A stretch of DNA of 6,032 nt from an uncultured Clostridia bacterium (GCA_944382025.1 CALWMQ010000210.1:1-6032); one strand, 5' to 3'. Positions 1 to 6,021 are shown, counted from the stretch's first letter. The notes: generated from the letters alone by a model not told the origin. Translations and numbers: made by a program.

Positions 1-711
1 CTAAAAGGTTTTCTGCCGTTTCTGCTGATATTAGGCGTGACCTGTGCTCTGGTGTTCCGGGAACCCCATCTTTCTGGTACGCTGCTGCTGCTGGCTATCG
101 GGCTGGTACTGATGTATGTGGGAGGCACCCGGCTGATTTACCTGCTGGTAACTATCGGCGGCGGCGGCGCGGCGGCAGCTTTCCTGATTTTTGTGAAAGG
201 CTACGAGAAAGAACGGATTGATGTTTGGCTGGATCCCTTCGCCGTGTTTACCGCGGGTTCAGAGGGGAAGGACATGGCCTGGCAGACGGTTCAATCCCTC
301 TATGCTATCGGTTCGGGCGGCCTGATGGGCCAGGGCTTGGGAAATTCCAGGCAAAAGCACCTGTTCCTCCCGGAACCCCAGAACGATTTTATCTTCGCCA
401 TCGTGTGTGAGGAACTGGGCTTCATCGGCGCTGTGATGATTATTATTTTGTTTGCCCTGCTGGTATGGCGTGGATTTATGATCGGCATGCGGGCTCCGGA
501 CAAATTCGGATCCATGCTGGCTATCGGGCTGACCGCCCAGGTCGGTATCCAGGTGGTGTTTAATATGGCCGTGGTTACCAACACCATTCCCAATACCGGC
601 ATCAGCCTGCCGTTTTTCAGTTACGGCGGTACTTCATTGGTGATGCTGCTGGCACAGATGGGGATTGTCCTGGGTGTGTCCAGGCACATGAAACGAAGTG
701 ATTCCGGTTAA
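1..711 (+). CDS. ftsW: Lipid II polymerase of the SEDS family, FtsW/SpoVE type (5' end missing)
   Basis: The reading frame is open from base 1 and ends at TAA 709-711, giving 236 residues of the C-terminal part of a polytopic membrane protein (full-length family members are about 370-400). Family knowledge: SEDS proteins polymerise lipid II into glycan strands with a partner class B PBP; FtsW acts at the septum, and SpoVE is its sporulation paralogue, found at this same dcw position in Bacillus. Seen here: the EPHLSGT segment (residues 21-27 of the fragment), a large external loop with WLDPF, whose Asp78 matches the essential Asp of the family, then QSLYAIGSGGLMGQGLG (98-114), PEPQNDFIFA (124-133) and the terminal NTGISLPFFSYGGTS (198-212). 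About six hydrophobic segments are visible. The position directly before murG argues for FtsW/SpoVE over RodA; FtsW and SpoVE cannot be told apart from this fragment. Confidence 0.95.
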   Translation, partial: LKGFLPFLLILGVTCALVFREPHLSGTLLLLAIGLVLMYVGGTRLIYLLVTIGGGGAAAAFLIFVKGYEKERIDVWLDPFAVFTAGSEGKDMAWQTVQSLYAIGSGGLMGQGLGNSRQKHLFLPEPQNDFIFAIVCEELGFIGAVMIIILFALLVWRGFMIGMRAPDKFGSMLAIGLTAQVGIQVVFNMAVVTNTIPNTGISLPFFSYGGTSLVMLLAQMGIVLGVSRHMKRSDSG

Positions 712-741
712 AAAAGGGAGGGCAATGCCCGCCCTTTTTTT
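710..741 (+). terminator. Rho-independent terminator after ftsW
   Basis: A stem-loop begins at the stop codon of ftsW: GGGAGGGC (716-723), loop AAT, GCCCGCCC (727-734), with one A-G mismatch. It is flanked by an A-run (710-715) and followed by seven T (735-741). The A-run could pair with the T-run, so it may also work on the opposite strand. It would end or attenuate transcription before murG, which is unusual inside a dcw operon. Confidence 0.85.
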
Positions 742-985
742 GAGGATACGGGAGTGGGGACAGGAGCGGATGTCGTTAAGTCGTTTGTGACCGTTCGTCC
801 TGTACCGCCCTGTGCCGCAGGCAAAAGAAATGGGGCCTGAACATAAGCACTGGGACCGCCGGTTTTCCTTACATCAGGAGGGAAGCCTGCCCCATCCCCT
901 GGGCGGGGGTGTAACGACAGGGGCAGGCTTTATGCGGAGAAAGCAGGCATCTGGTTTTTACCATATGGGAAAGGATAGAGAGGAT
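742..985 (+). other. Non-coding, structured leader region before murG
   Basis: This 244-base gap has no gene I can support. The murG frame stays open back to a GTG at 812, but the extra residues are low-complexity and unlike any MurG N-terminus. The stretch is rich in short complementary blocks of the CAGGC/GCCTG type (818-822, 835-839, 885-889, 924-928, 943-948), so several hairpins are possible. I found no convincing -35/-10 pair. murG must be transcribed by a promoter I cannot recognise, or by read-through of the 710-741 terminator. Confidence 0.5.
883..930 (+). promoter_or_regulatory. Long stem-loop in murG leader
   Basis: AAGCCTGCCC (883-892) pairs perfectly with GGGCAGGCTT (921-930). 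Inside it CATCCCC (893-899) pairs with GGGGGTG (905-911, one G-T wobble) around loop TGGGC. Together they make a nearly continuous stem of 17 pairs with a nine-base one-sided bulge (912-920). No T-run follows, so it is not a standard terminator. It ends 55 bases before the murG start. A role in attenuation, transcript processing or stability is a guess. Confidence 0.55.
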
Positions 986-2110
986 ATGAGAGTATTGATG
1001 ACGGGAGGCGGCACGGCAGGGCATATCAATCCGGCCCTGGCCATTGCGGCCAAAATCAAGAGGGAACAGCCTGATGCGGAGATTCTGTTTGTAGGCGCCA
1101 AGGGAAAAATGGAAACCCGGCTGGTACCGGAAGCGGGCTATCCTATTCGAACGGTGGATGTCCGGGGGTTCCAGCGCCGGTTGTCGTTGAAAAATGTGGG
1201 GCGGAACATTTCGGCGGCCATCCACGCTGTCACCGCGGGAGCGACCTGTTCCAAAATACTGCGGGAGTTCCAGCCGGATATTGCCATCGGTACAGGGGGA
1301 TATGTGTCCGGCCCGATCCTCCGTAAGGCGGCCGGAATGGGGATTCCGGTGGTGGTTCATGAGTCCAACGCTTTACCGGGAATCACGGTGAAGATGCTGG
1401 CCAAGTACGCCAAAGCGGTGATGATTTCGGATGAGGCGGCCAGAAAGCATCTGCCTCCTCAGGCGAATGTAGTGGTTACCGGCAATCCGCTGCGGCAGGG
1501 ATTTGCCTCTATGGACAGGGATACCGCCCGGAGAGAGCTGGGGGTAGATGACCGGCCGTTGGTGCTCTCCTTCGGCGGCAGCCTGGGTGCCTCCCATGTT
1601 AATGAGGCGGTCATCGGGGCGCTGCAGCGCAATCAGCAGGAAGGGTTGCCCATTCAATTTATCGTGGGTACCGGCAGGGGAGAAAACTGGGAAAAGGCCA
1701 GCCGTATTGTAAAGGAAAAGAAAATCAGGATTGACGGCATTCATATCAGGATGCGGGATTACATCGATGATATGCCCCGCTGTATGGCCGCCGCAGACCT
1801 GGTGATTTCCCGATGCGGGGCCATGACCCTCAGCGAGCTTCCCGCCATGAAGAAACCGGCTGTCCTAGTCCCCTCCCCCTATGTGGCAGAGAACCACCAG
1901 TTTTATAACGCCAAGGCCCTGGCGGACAAGGGAGCCGCCGTTTGTATAGAAGAAAAAGATTTGACAGATTCCTTGCTTTGGGATACCATTAAAGAGGTTG
2001 TTTTGTCTCCCAGCAGGCTGAACGCCATGGCGGAAGCCTCCGGGCTGGCCGCCAAATGGGACGCGGACGACCGGATTTACGACGTGATTCGACAGGTGCT
2101 TGGCCGCTGA
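986..2110 (+). CDS. murG: UDP-N-acetylglucosamine--N-acetylmuramyl-(pentapeptide) pyrophosphoryl-undecaprenol GlcNAc transferase MurG
   Basis: MurG transfers GlcNAc from UDP-GlcNAc to lipid I, making lipid II on the cytoplasmic face of the membrane. The 374 residues fit the family (about 355-375), a GT-B fold glycosyltransferase (family GT28). Visible motifs: N-terminal glycine loop GGGTAGHINPALA (7-19), GGYVSGP (104-110), HESNALPG (125-132), TGNPLR (165-170), then the C-terminal domain with GGSLGASHVNE (197-207), SRCGAMTLSEL (275-285) with the nucleotide-sugar-binding Glu284, and PSPYVAENHQFYNAKAL (296-312). I chose ATG 986 because MRVLMTGGGTAGH is the normal MurG beginning; a GGGAAAGGA (968-976 region) lies about ten bases upstream. 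ATG 965 in the same frame would add seven residues and cannot be excluded. It follows the ftsW terminator and structured leader, so it may be expressed separately from upstream genes. Confidence 0.97.
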   Translation: MRVLMTGGGTAGHINPALAIAAKIKREQPDAEILFVGAKGKMETRLVPEAGYPIRTVDVRGFQRRLSLKNVGRNISAAIHAVTAGATCSKILREFQPDIAIGTGGYVSGPILRKAAGMGIPVVVHESNALPGITVKMLAKYAKAVMISDEAARKHLPPQANVVVTGNPLRQGFASMDRDTARRELGVDDRPLVLSFGGSLGASHVNEAVIGALQRNQQEGLPIQFIVGTGRGENWEKASRIVKEKKIRIDGIHIRMRDYIDDMPRCMAAADLVISRCGAMTLSELPAMKKPAVLVPSPYVAENHQFYNAKALADKGAAVCIEEKDLTDSLLWDTIKEVVLSPSRLNAMAEASGLAAKWDADDRIYDVIRQVLGR

Positions 2111-2141
2111 CCTTATCACCGGTTTCCGCCTGAAGGCATAG

Positions 2142-2174
2142 GATACCCTGTAACGGAAAAAACCGTAGGGTATC
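2142..2174 (+). promoter_or_regulatory. Stem-loop between murG and murA
   Basis: GATACCCT (2142-2149) is the exact inverse of AGGGTATC (2167-2174). An inner ACGG/CCGT pair block (2153-2156 with 2163-2166) closes an A-rich loop, leaving a three-base bulge (GTA). The following TTATTG is only weakly T-rich, so this is at best a leaky terminator or attenuator; it could also protect a processed 3' end. It stops only nine bases before the murA ribosome site. Confidence 0.5.
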
Positions 2175-2182
2175 TTATTGCG

Positions 2183-2192
2183 AAGGGGTGGG
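2183..2192 (+). promoter_or_regulatory. murA ribosome binding site
   Basis: The purine-rich stretch AAGGGGTGGG lies five to seven bases before ATG 2197 and decides the start against the in-frame GTG 2188, which sits inside this stretch. Confidence 0.6.
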
Positions 2193-2196
2193 AACC

Positions 2197-3456
2197 ATGT
2201 CAAAGATTGTCATGGAAGGATGCCGCCGCCTCAGCGGCACGGTGACCATACACGGCGCCAAAAACAGCGCGCTGCCGCTGTTGTCAGCGGCTCTGATGGC
2301 GGATGGGGTTACGGAATTGCAGAACTGTCCGGGCCTGTCGGATGTGGAAGCCTGTGTGGCGATTCTGCGTCATCTGGGGTGCCGGGTGGAACGGGAAGGC
2401 CACCGGATTTTAGTGGATAATTCCGGATTGTGTACCAGCGATGTTCCCGACGAGCTGATGCGGGAGATGCGGTCGTCCATTGTGTTCCTGGGAGCGATCG
2501 CCTCTAAGACCGGACGGGCGGTATTGTCCTTCCCTGGGGGCTGCGAGCTGGGGCCAAGGCCCATTGACTTGCATTTGTCCGCCCTTCGCCAGCTGGGAAT
2601 GGTGATTGAGGAGGAGCGGGGTAAACTGCGCTGCCGGGTTCGGGGGCGGCTGAAAGGTTGTCAGATTCCCTTGGCCTTCCCCAGCGTTGGGGCTACGGAG
2701 AACATATTGCTGGCTGCCGCTACGGCAGAAGGAACCACTACTATCCTGAACGCCGCCCGTGAACCCGAAATACAGGATCTATGCAGCTTTCTAAACAGCT
2801 GCGGGGCTAAAATCACCGGGGCTGGAGAAGGGACGATTACCGTCCAGGGGGTGGAAAGGCTGACCGCCTGCTGCCACCGGGTGATTCCTGACCGGATTGA
2901 AACCGCCACGTATATGGCGGCAGCCGCGGTAACCGGCGGTTCCCTGGTCCTCAAAGGGGTGGAGCCGAGCCATGTGGCGACCTTGTTCCCGGTTTTCGAG
3001 GAGATGGGCTGCAATGTGGCTGTTTGGCAAAATGAGCTGTTGATTACCGCGCCGACCCGGCTGCGGCGGGTTAAATCGGTGCGTACCATGCCGTATCCCG
3101 GGTTCCCTACCGATGCCCAGGCGCTGATCATGGCCATGGCCTGTGTGGCTGACGGTACCAGCGTATTTATTGAGAACATATTTGAGAACCGGTATAAACA
3201 CGCTGGGGAACTGATGCGTTTGGGGGCTAAGATCAAGGTGGAAGGCCGGGTGGCCGTAGTGGAAGGGGTTCCGGTCTTATCCGGCGCCCCGGTGGAATGT
3301 ACCGATCTGCGGGGAGGAGCTGCCCTGGTGCTGGCCGGTCTGGCCGCTGAGGGGGAAACCACGATCACCGCCCTGCATCATCTGGAACGGGGATATGAAT
3401 CCATCGAGGATTCCCTGGCTGCCGTAGGCGCCCAGATCCGCCGGGTGGAAGAGTAA
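2197..3456 (+). CDS. murA: UDP-N-acetylglucosamine 1-carboxyvinyltransferase MurA
   Basis: MurA transfers enolpyruvate from PEP to UDP-GlcNAc in the cytoplasm, the first committed step of peptidoglycan synthesis. The product has 419 residues, the family's normal length. It shows the two-domain EPSP-synthase-like fold signatures: GAKNSALP (20-27) with Lys22 and Asn23, MRSS (91-94) with Arg92, the active-site loop FPGGCELGPRP (112-122) with Cys116, PGFPTDAQA (301-309) with the general-base Asp306, ENRYKHA (330-336) with Arg332, and HLERGYE (395-401) with Arg398. All match E. coli MurA numbering within one residue. Because the loop has Cys and not Asp, a fosfomycin-sensitive enzyme type is expected (inference). 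Firmicutes often carry two MurA paralogues; which one this is cannot be settled here. Its place between murG and divIB resembles that of murB in the Bacillus cluster. Confidence 0.97.
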   Translation: MSKIVMEGCRRLSGTVTIHGAKNSALPLLSAALMADGVTELQNCPGLSDVEACVAILRHLGCRVEREGHRILVDNSGLCTSDVPDELMREMRSSIVFLGAIASKTGRAVLSFPGGCELGPRPIDLHLSALRQLGMVIEEERGKLRCRVRGRLKGCQIPLAFPSVGATENILLAAATAEGTTTILNAAREPEIQDLCSFLNSCGAKITGAGEGTITVQGVERLTACCHRVIPDRIETATYMAAAAVTGGSLVLKGVEPSHVATLFPVFEEMGCNVAVWQNELLITAPTRLRRVKSVRTMPYPGFPTDAQALIMAMACVADGTSVFIENIFENRYKHAGELMRLGAKIKVEGRVAVVEGVPVLSGAPVECTDLRGGAALVLAGLAAEGETTITALHHLERGYESIEDSLAAVGAQIRRVEE

Positions 3457-3471
3457 GGATATCAAATACAG

Positions 3472-3507
3472 GCTTGCCTACCGGGGAGGATGGCCTTCCC
3501 GGCAAGC
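3472..3507 (+). promoter_or_regulatory. Strong stem-loop before divIB, masking an SD-like site and ATG
   Basis: GCTTGCC (3472-3478) pairs with GGCAAGC (3501-3507), and GGGGAGG (3483-3489) pairs with CCTTCCC (3494-3500, one G-T wobble). The only interruption is the bulge TACC (3479-3482), and the loop is ATGG (3490-3493). No T-run follows. The loop ATG is in frame with divIB, but the GGGGAGG touches it with no spacing, which makes it a poor start. The stem may be an attenuator, a processing site or a translational control element. Confidence 0.6.
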
Positions 3508-3540
3508 AAACGCCGGGATGCCAGCAGAAATGGAGTTTGT

Positions 3541-4461
3541 ATGAAACAGGATAGTCAGACCTCAGCCGGTAAACAGACCCCTAGAAAAAAACGGCGTATT
3601 GGCCGGTTTCATATAGCGATGGCTTTATTTATCGCGATTGTGGCGGTGTCTATTGCCTTGGCAGTCGTGATTATCGCGACCAACCGGTCCAAGCCTGACG
3701 CGGAACAGACCCAGAATACGGTTCTGGGGGTGAAAGCGGTGGAAGTGGTGGGGGAGACACGCTATTCCCGGGAAGCTATCGCGGGGATCAGCGGTATCCG
3801 GATTGGGCAGAGCATCTTATCGGTCAACAAACGCCAAGCCGCTGAAAATATCCAGAACGCTTTTCCTTATATCCAGACGGTGGAAGTATCCAATTCTTCT
3901 TTTGATGTCATCCAAATCGAGGTGACGGAAGCTGAGCCCATAGGGGCTATCTACAATAATGGGTACTGGGTTGTGATAGGGGAGGATGGCCGGGGGCTGG
4001 AGACGTTGCCGATTGAGAGTACCCGCCCGCCCCGGTATCTGTATTTCAAAGGGGTGTCCCCCCTGACTGACCAGTTAGGGAAAGCCATGCTGGATGACCG
4101 GACGCTGAATATTGTTACAGAGCTGATGGCCGCCTTTAAGGATGCCGGCCTGGATGGTATTGGCGTGATTGACCTAACCAGCAAGGCGGATATCCGTCTG
4201 AATTGGAAAAATCAGATTACCATTCTACTGGGGAATGATTCCAATCTCACCTATGAGGTCTGGGTGGCTGTCAGTACCCTGCCGAAGATACTGGAACAGC
4301 ATGGCCAAACTGCCTGCGGGGTGATGGACATGCGGCTGTATTCCGATGCCAGCGTGTCCAATCCGATGGTGATTTTCAAACCGGATTCCCTTCAGGAGCC
4401 GGAAACAGATCCCACGACCACCGATACAGGGGAGAGTACACCAACCGATCCCCCTGTGTAA
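3541..4461 (+). CDS. divIB: Cell division protein DivIB/FtsQ
   Basis: This is a bitopic membrane protein of the divisome, known in the family as a scaffold with DivIC/FtsB and FtsL that controls septal synthesis. The 306-residue product has a basic cytoplasmic N-terminus (KQTPRKKRR, 11-19), one transmembrane helix (about 25-47), a POTRA domain (about 63-131: VKAVEVVGETRYSREAI followed by GIRIGQSILSVNK and the conserved end IQIEVTEAEPIGAI), an FtsQ-type beta domain (about 132-282) and a Thr/Pro/Asp-rich tail (285-306), probably disordered. I prefer ATG 3541, preceded by GGAG at 3532-3535 with normal spacing. An in-frame ATG at 3490 would add 17 residues but lies in the loop of a strong hairpin. 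Sequence conservation in this family is low; the call rests on architecture plus position between murA and ftsZ. Confidence 0.93.
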   Translation: MKQDSQTSAGKQTPRKKRRIGRFHIAMALFIAIVAVSIALAVVIIATNRSKPDAEQTQNTVLGVKAVEVVGETRYSREAIAGISGIRIGQSILSVNKRQAAENIQNAFPYIQTVEVSNSSFDVIQIEVTEAEPIGAIYNNGYWVVIGEDGRGLETLPIESTRPPRYLYFKGVSPLTDQLGKAMLDDRTLNIVTELMAAFKDAGLDGIGVIDLTSKADIRLNWKNQITILLGNDSNLTYEVWVAVSTLPKILEQHGQTACGVMDMRLYSDASVSNPMVIFKPDSLQEPETDPTTTDTGESTPTDPPV

Positions 4462-4463
4462 AA

Positions 4464-4540
4464 AGGAGCGGTCTCCTGGTGCCGCCGGTATCCCTAACGC
4501 TCCGGAGCACCTTACTCTACCCTTTTCGGGAAGGGACCGC
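4464..4540 (+). other. Cluster of three hairpins with an alternative long-range pairing
   Basis: Starting three bases after the divIB stop, three hairpins follow one another. AGGAG/CTCCT (4464-4468 with 4473-4477) has loop CGGT. Directly abutting it, GGTGC..CCGG pairs with CCGG.GCACC (4478-4488 with 4502-4511). CCCTT/AAGGG (4520-4524 with 4531-4535) has loop TTCGGG. Alternatively, GCGGTCTC (4468-4475) can pair with GGGACCGC (4533-4540, one G-T wobble), breaking the first and third hairpins and enclosing the second. I recognise no known riboswitch or T-box. It lies upstream of the ftsZ promoter, so it would be in the divIB 3' region or a read-through leader. Confidence 0.45.
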
Positions 4541-4627
4541 CCTGCCGAATTTTACCAGATATTGGGGTTCGAACAGGGATAACCGAAAAATTTCTGCTAT
4601 TTGTTCTGTTGAAATGAAAATTTGCGG

Positions 4628-4656
4628 TTGAATTTCTCAGAAGAGCATGATAAAAT
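4628..4656 (+). promoter_or_regulatory. ftsZ promoter, sigma-A type with extended -10
   Basis: A -35 box TTGAAT (4628-4633), a spacer of exactly 17 bases and a -10 box TAAAAT (4651-4656) are present, with TG at 4648-4649 in the extended -10 position. The upstream stretch (about 4583-4623) is AT-rich and could act as an UP element. Transcription would start near 4663, giving a leader of about 80 bases before ftsZ. This fits separate, strong expression of ftsZ apart from the murein genes. Confidence 0.75.
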
Positions 4657-4730
4657 TGAAAAGGTATATTTTTTTGTATATTTCTGCTGTACATAGCCGG
4701 ACAGCTTTGTATTTGGGAAGTAAAATGCGT

Positions 4731-4736
4731 GGGAGG
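4731..4736 (+). promoter_or_regulatory. ftsZ ribosome binding site
   Basis: GGGAGG lies seven bases before ATG 4744 and fixes this start. The in-frame GTG at 4729 overlaps the site and is therefore not the start. Confidence 0.85.
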
Positions 4737-4743
4737 AAGTTAC

Positions 4744-5826
4744 ATGGGCTTTCAGTTTGACAACGATTTTGTGGATGGCGTGCAGATAAAGGTTGTCGGC
4801 GTCGGCGGCGGCGGCGGCAACGCGGTCAACCGCATGGTAGTGGCCGGAATCCAGGGCGTAGAATTTGTGTCGATCAACACCGACCGGCAGGCCTTGTACC
4901 GGTCCCAGGCAACCCAGAAAATCCAGATTGGCGAAAAACTGACCCACGGTATGGGGGCAGGTGCCAATCCGGAAAAAGGGCAGCGGGCCGCCGAGGAAAG
5001 CCGGGAGGAAATTACCGCTGCGCTGAAGGGGACGGATATGGTGTTTATTACCGCTGGAATGGGCGGTGGTACCGGTACCGGTGCTGCCCCTGTGGTGGCG
5101 GAGATTGCTCGGGATCTGGGGATCCTTACTGTGGGCATTGTAACCAAACCCTTTGCCTTTGAAGGGCATAAACGCATGGAACAGGCTGAGAATGGCATTG
5201 CCGCTCTGCGGGAACATGTGGATTCTCTGGTAGTGATCCCTAACGAACGGCTGAAAATGGTTAGCGAACAGCGTATTACCCTGGCCAATGCCTTTGAGAT
5301 AGCTGATGATGTGCTGCGTCAGGGTGTTCAGTCTATTTCCCAGCTTATCAAGGTGCCGGGGCTGGTCAATCTGGACTTCGCGGATGTTACCGCTGTGATG
5401 AAAGACGCTGGTTATGCCCATATGGGCCTTGGCCGTGCCGGAGGCAAAGATAAGGCCGAGGCTGCCGCTCAGGCGGCTATTGCCAGTCCCCTGCTGGAAA
5501 CCACCATCGATGGTGCACGGGGTGTGATTATCAATATTACCTCTTCGCCCGATGTGGATCTGGAAGATGTGGAAACTGCCTCTTCCATGATATCCCGGGC
5601 GGCCCATCCTGACGCTACGATCATTTGGGGTGCTGCCTTTGATGAAAATATGGATGATGAGATCTGCGTGACGGTTATCGCTACCGGTTTCCTTTCCGAT
5701 GGCTCCTACAAAGCCAAGGAAGCCGGCGGGACTGTGGTGGAACCTGGTCAGTCCACCAGTTCTTCTACACTGGAGGATGATGACTATACCGATATTTTGG
5801 GACTGTTCCGCAAAAAGCAGGAGTGA
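4744..5826 (+). CDS. ftsZ: Cell division GTPase FtsZ
   Basis: FtsZ is the tubulin homologue that forms the cytoplasmic Z-ring and organises septal wall synthesis. The 360-residue product is complete. Seen: the nucleotide-binding start GVGGGGGNAVNRM (19-31), the tubulin signature GGGTGTG (107-113), FEGHKRMEQAENGI (139-152), VIPNERL (164-170) and the T7 synergy loop NLDFADV (209-215) with Asp211 and Asp214, which complete the GTPase site of the next subunit. The globular core ends near residue 317. A short linker (about 318-345) follows, then the C-terminal peptide DDDYTDILGLFRKKQE (345-360), acidic then basic, which would bind membrane tethers. That peptide departs from the common D-I-P-x-F-L-R pattern. 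ftsA is not adjacent. Expression is probably from its own promoter at 4628-4656 and ends at the palindrome 5837-5880. Confidence 0.99.
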   Translation: MGFQFDNDFVDGVQIKVVGVGGGGGNAVNRMVVAGIQGVEFVSINTDRQALYRSQATQKIQIGEKLTHGMGAGANPEKGQRAAEESREEITAALKGTDMVFITAGMGGGTGTGAAPVVAEIARDLGILTVGIVTKPFAFEGHKRMEQAENGIAALREHVDSLVVIPNERLKMVSEQRITLANAFEIADDVLRQGVQSISQLIKVPGLVNLDFADVTAVMKDAGYAHMGLGRAGGKDKAEAAAQAAIASPLLETTIDGARGVIINITSSPDVDLEDVETASSMISRAAHPDATIIWGAAFDENMDDEICVTVIATGFLSDGSYKAKEAGGTVVEPGQSTSSSTLEDDDYTDILGLFRKKQE

Positions 5827-5836
5827 TTCCTGAATC

Positions 5837-5880
5837 AAATAATGGAGCCGGACGCTTATAAGCGTCCGGCTCCATTATTT
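5837..5880 (+). terminator. Perfect palindromic terminator after ftsZ, probably bidirectional
   Basis: All 44 bases form an uninterrupted inverted repeat centred between 5858 and 5859. The core is GGAGCCGGACGC (5844-5855) paired with GCGTCCGGCTCC (5862-5873), closing on TTATAA. It is flanked by AAATAAT on the left and ATTATTT on the right. The GC stem followed by a U-rich tail works in both directions. It begins ten bases after the ftsZ stop. Confidence 0.9.
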
Positions 5881-5921
5881 ATACTATGCCTTAAGGCAGT
5901 TGAGCGCAGCGAAACAAAGAG

Positions 5922-5940
5922 CCACCCGCTATGCGGGTGG
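5922..5940 (+). repeat. Subterminal hairpin of the IS200-like left end
   Basis: CCACCCGC (5922-5929) and GCGGGTGG (5933-5940) form a perfect 8-pair stem with loop TAT. In this family such imperfect or perfect hairpins are what the Y1 transposase binds on single-stranded DNA. On the minus strand it is followed by T-rich sequence and might also stop transcription leaving the element. Confidence 0.6.
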
Positions 5941-5963
5941 GCAAAAAAAGTTATACAAAAAAG

Positions 5964-6015
5964 CACCTTTCGAAGTACAATAAGGAAGTTCAGGCCTATT
6001 GCACAAAGAAAGGTG
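5964..6015 (+). promoter_or_regulatory. Stem masking the transposase ribosome binding site
   Basis: CACCTTTC (5964-5971) is the exact inverse of GAAAGGTG (6008-6015), which is the ribosome site of the following ATG. Inside, CAATA.GG (5978-5985) pairs with CCTATTG (5995-6001), making one long irregular stem. Salmonella IS200 is known to repress its transposase through a similar leader stem, so the same role is inferred here. Confidence 0.65.
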
Positions 6016-6021
6016 AAATGT

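Noticed and set aside
770..790. Possible six-codon leader peptide (ATG after GGAGCGG)
   Set aside because: The ribosome-like site nearly touches the ATG, the peptide has no regulatory run of codons, and such short frames are common by chance.
812..985. N-terminal extension of MurG from GTG 812
   Set aside because: No ribosome site at 812, the residues resemble no MurG N-terminus, and the stretch forms stem-loops better explained as non-coding.
742..985. T-box or other known riboswitch before murG
   Set aside because: No T-box sequence or other conserved core that I know of is present; only unassigned hairpins.
2661..3368. Minus-strand open frame of 235 codons inside murA
   Set aside because: A composition shadow of the GC-rich murA gene; no ribosome site and low-complexity Ser/Arg/Ala sequence.
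4563..4579. GGTTCGAA, resembling a tRNA T-loop
   Set aside because: The flanking five bases do not pair on either strand and no acceptor, D or anticodon arms surround it.
4656..4682. Second promoter TTGAAA / TATATT before ftsZ
   Set aside because: The spacer is only 15 bases and the -35 box overlaps the -10 region of the much better promoter at 4628-4656.
4597..5838. Minus-strand open frame of 413 codons opposite ftsZ
   Set aside because: It mirrors ftsZ codon structure, its translation is rich in His, Gly and Arg without recognisable domains, and it spans the ftsZ promoter and ribosome site. ftsZ on the + strand is certain.
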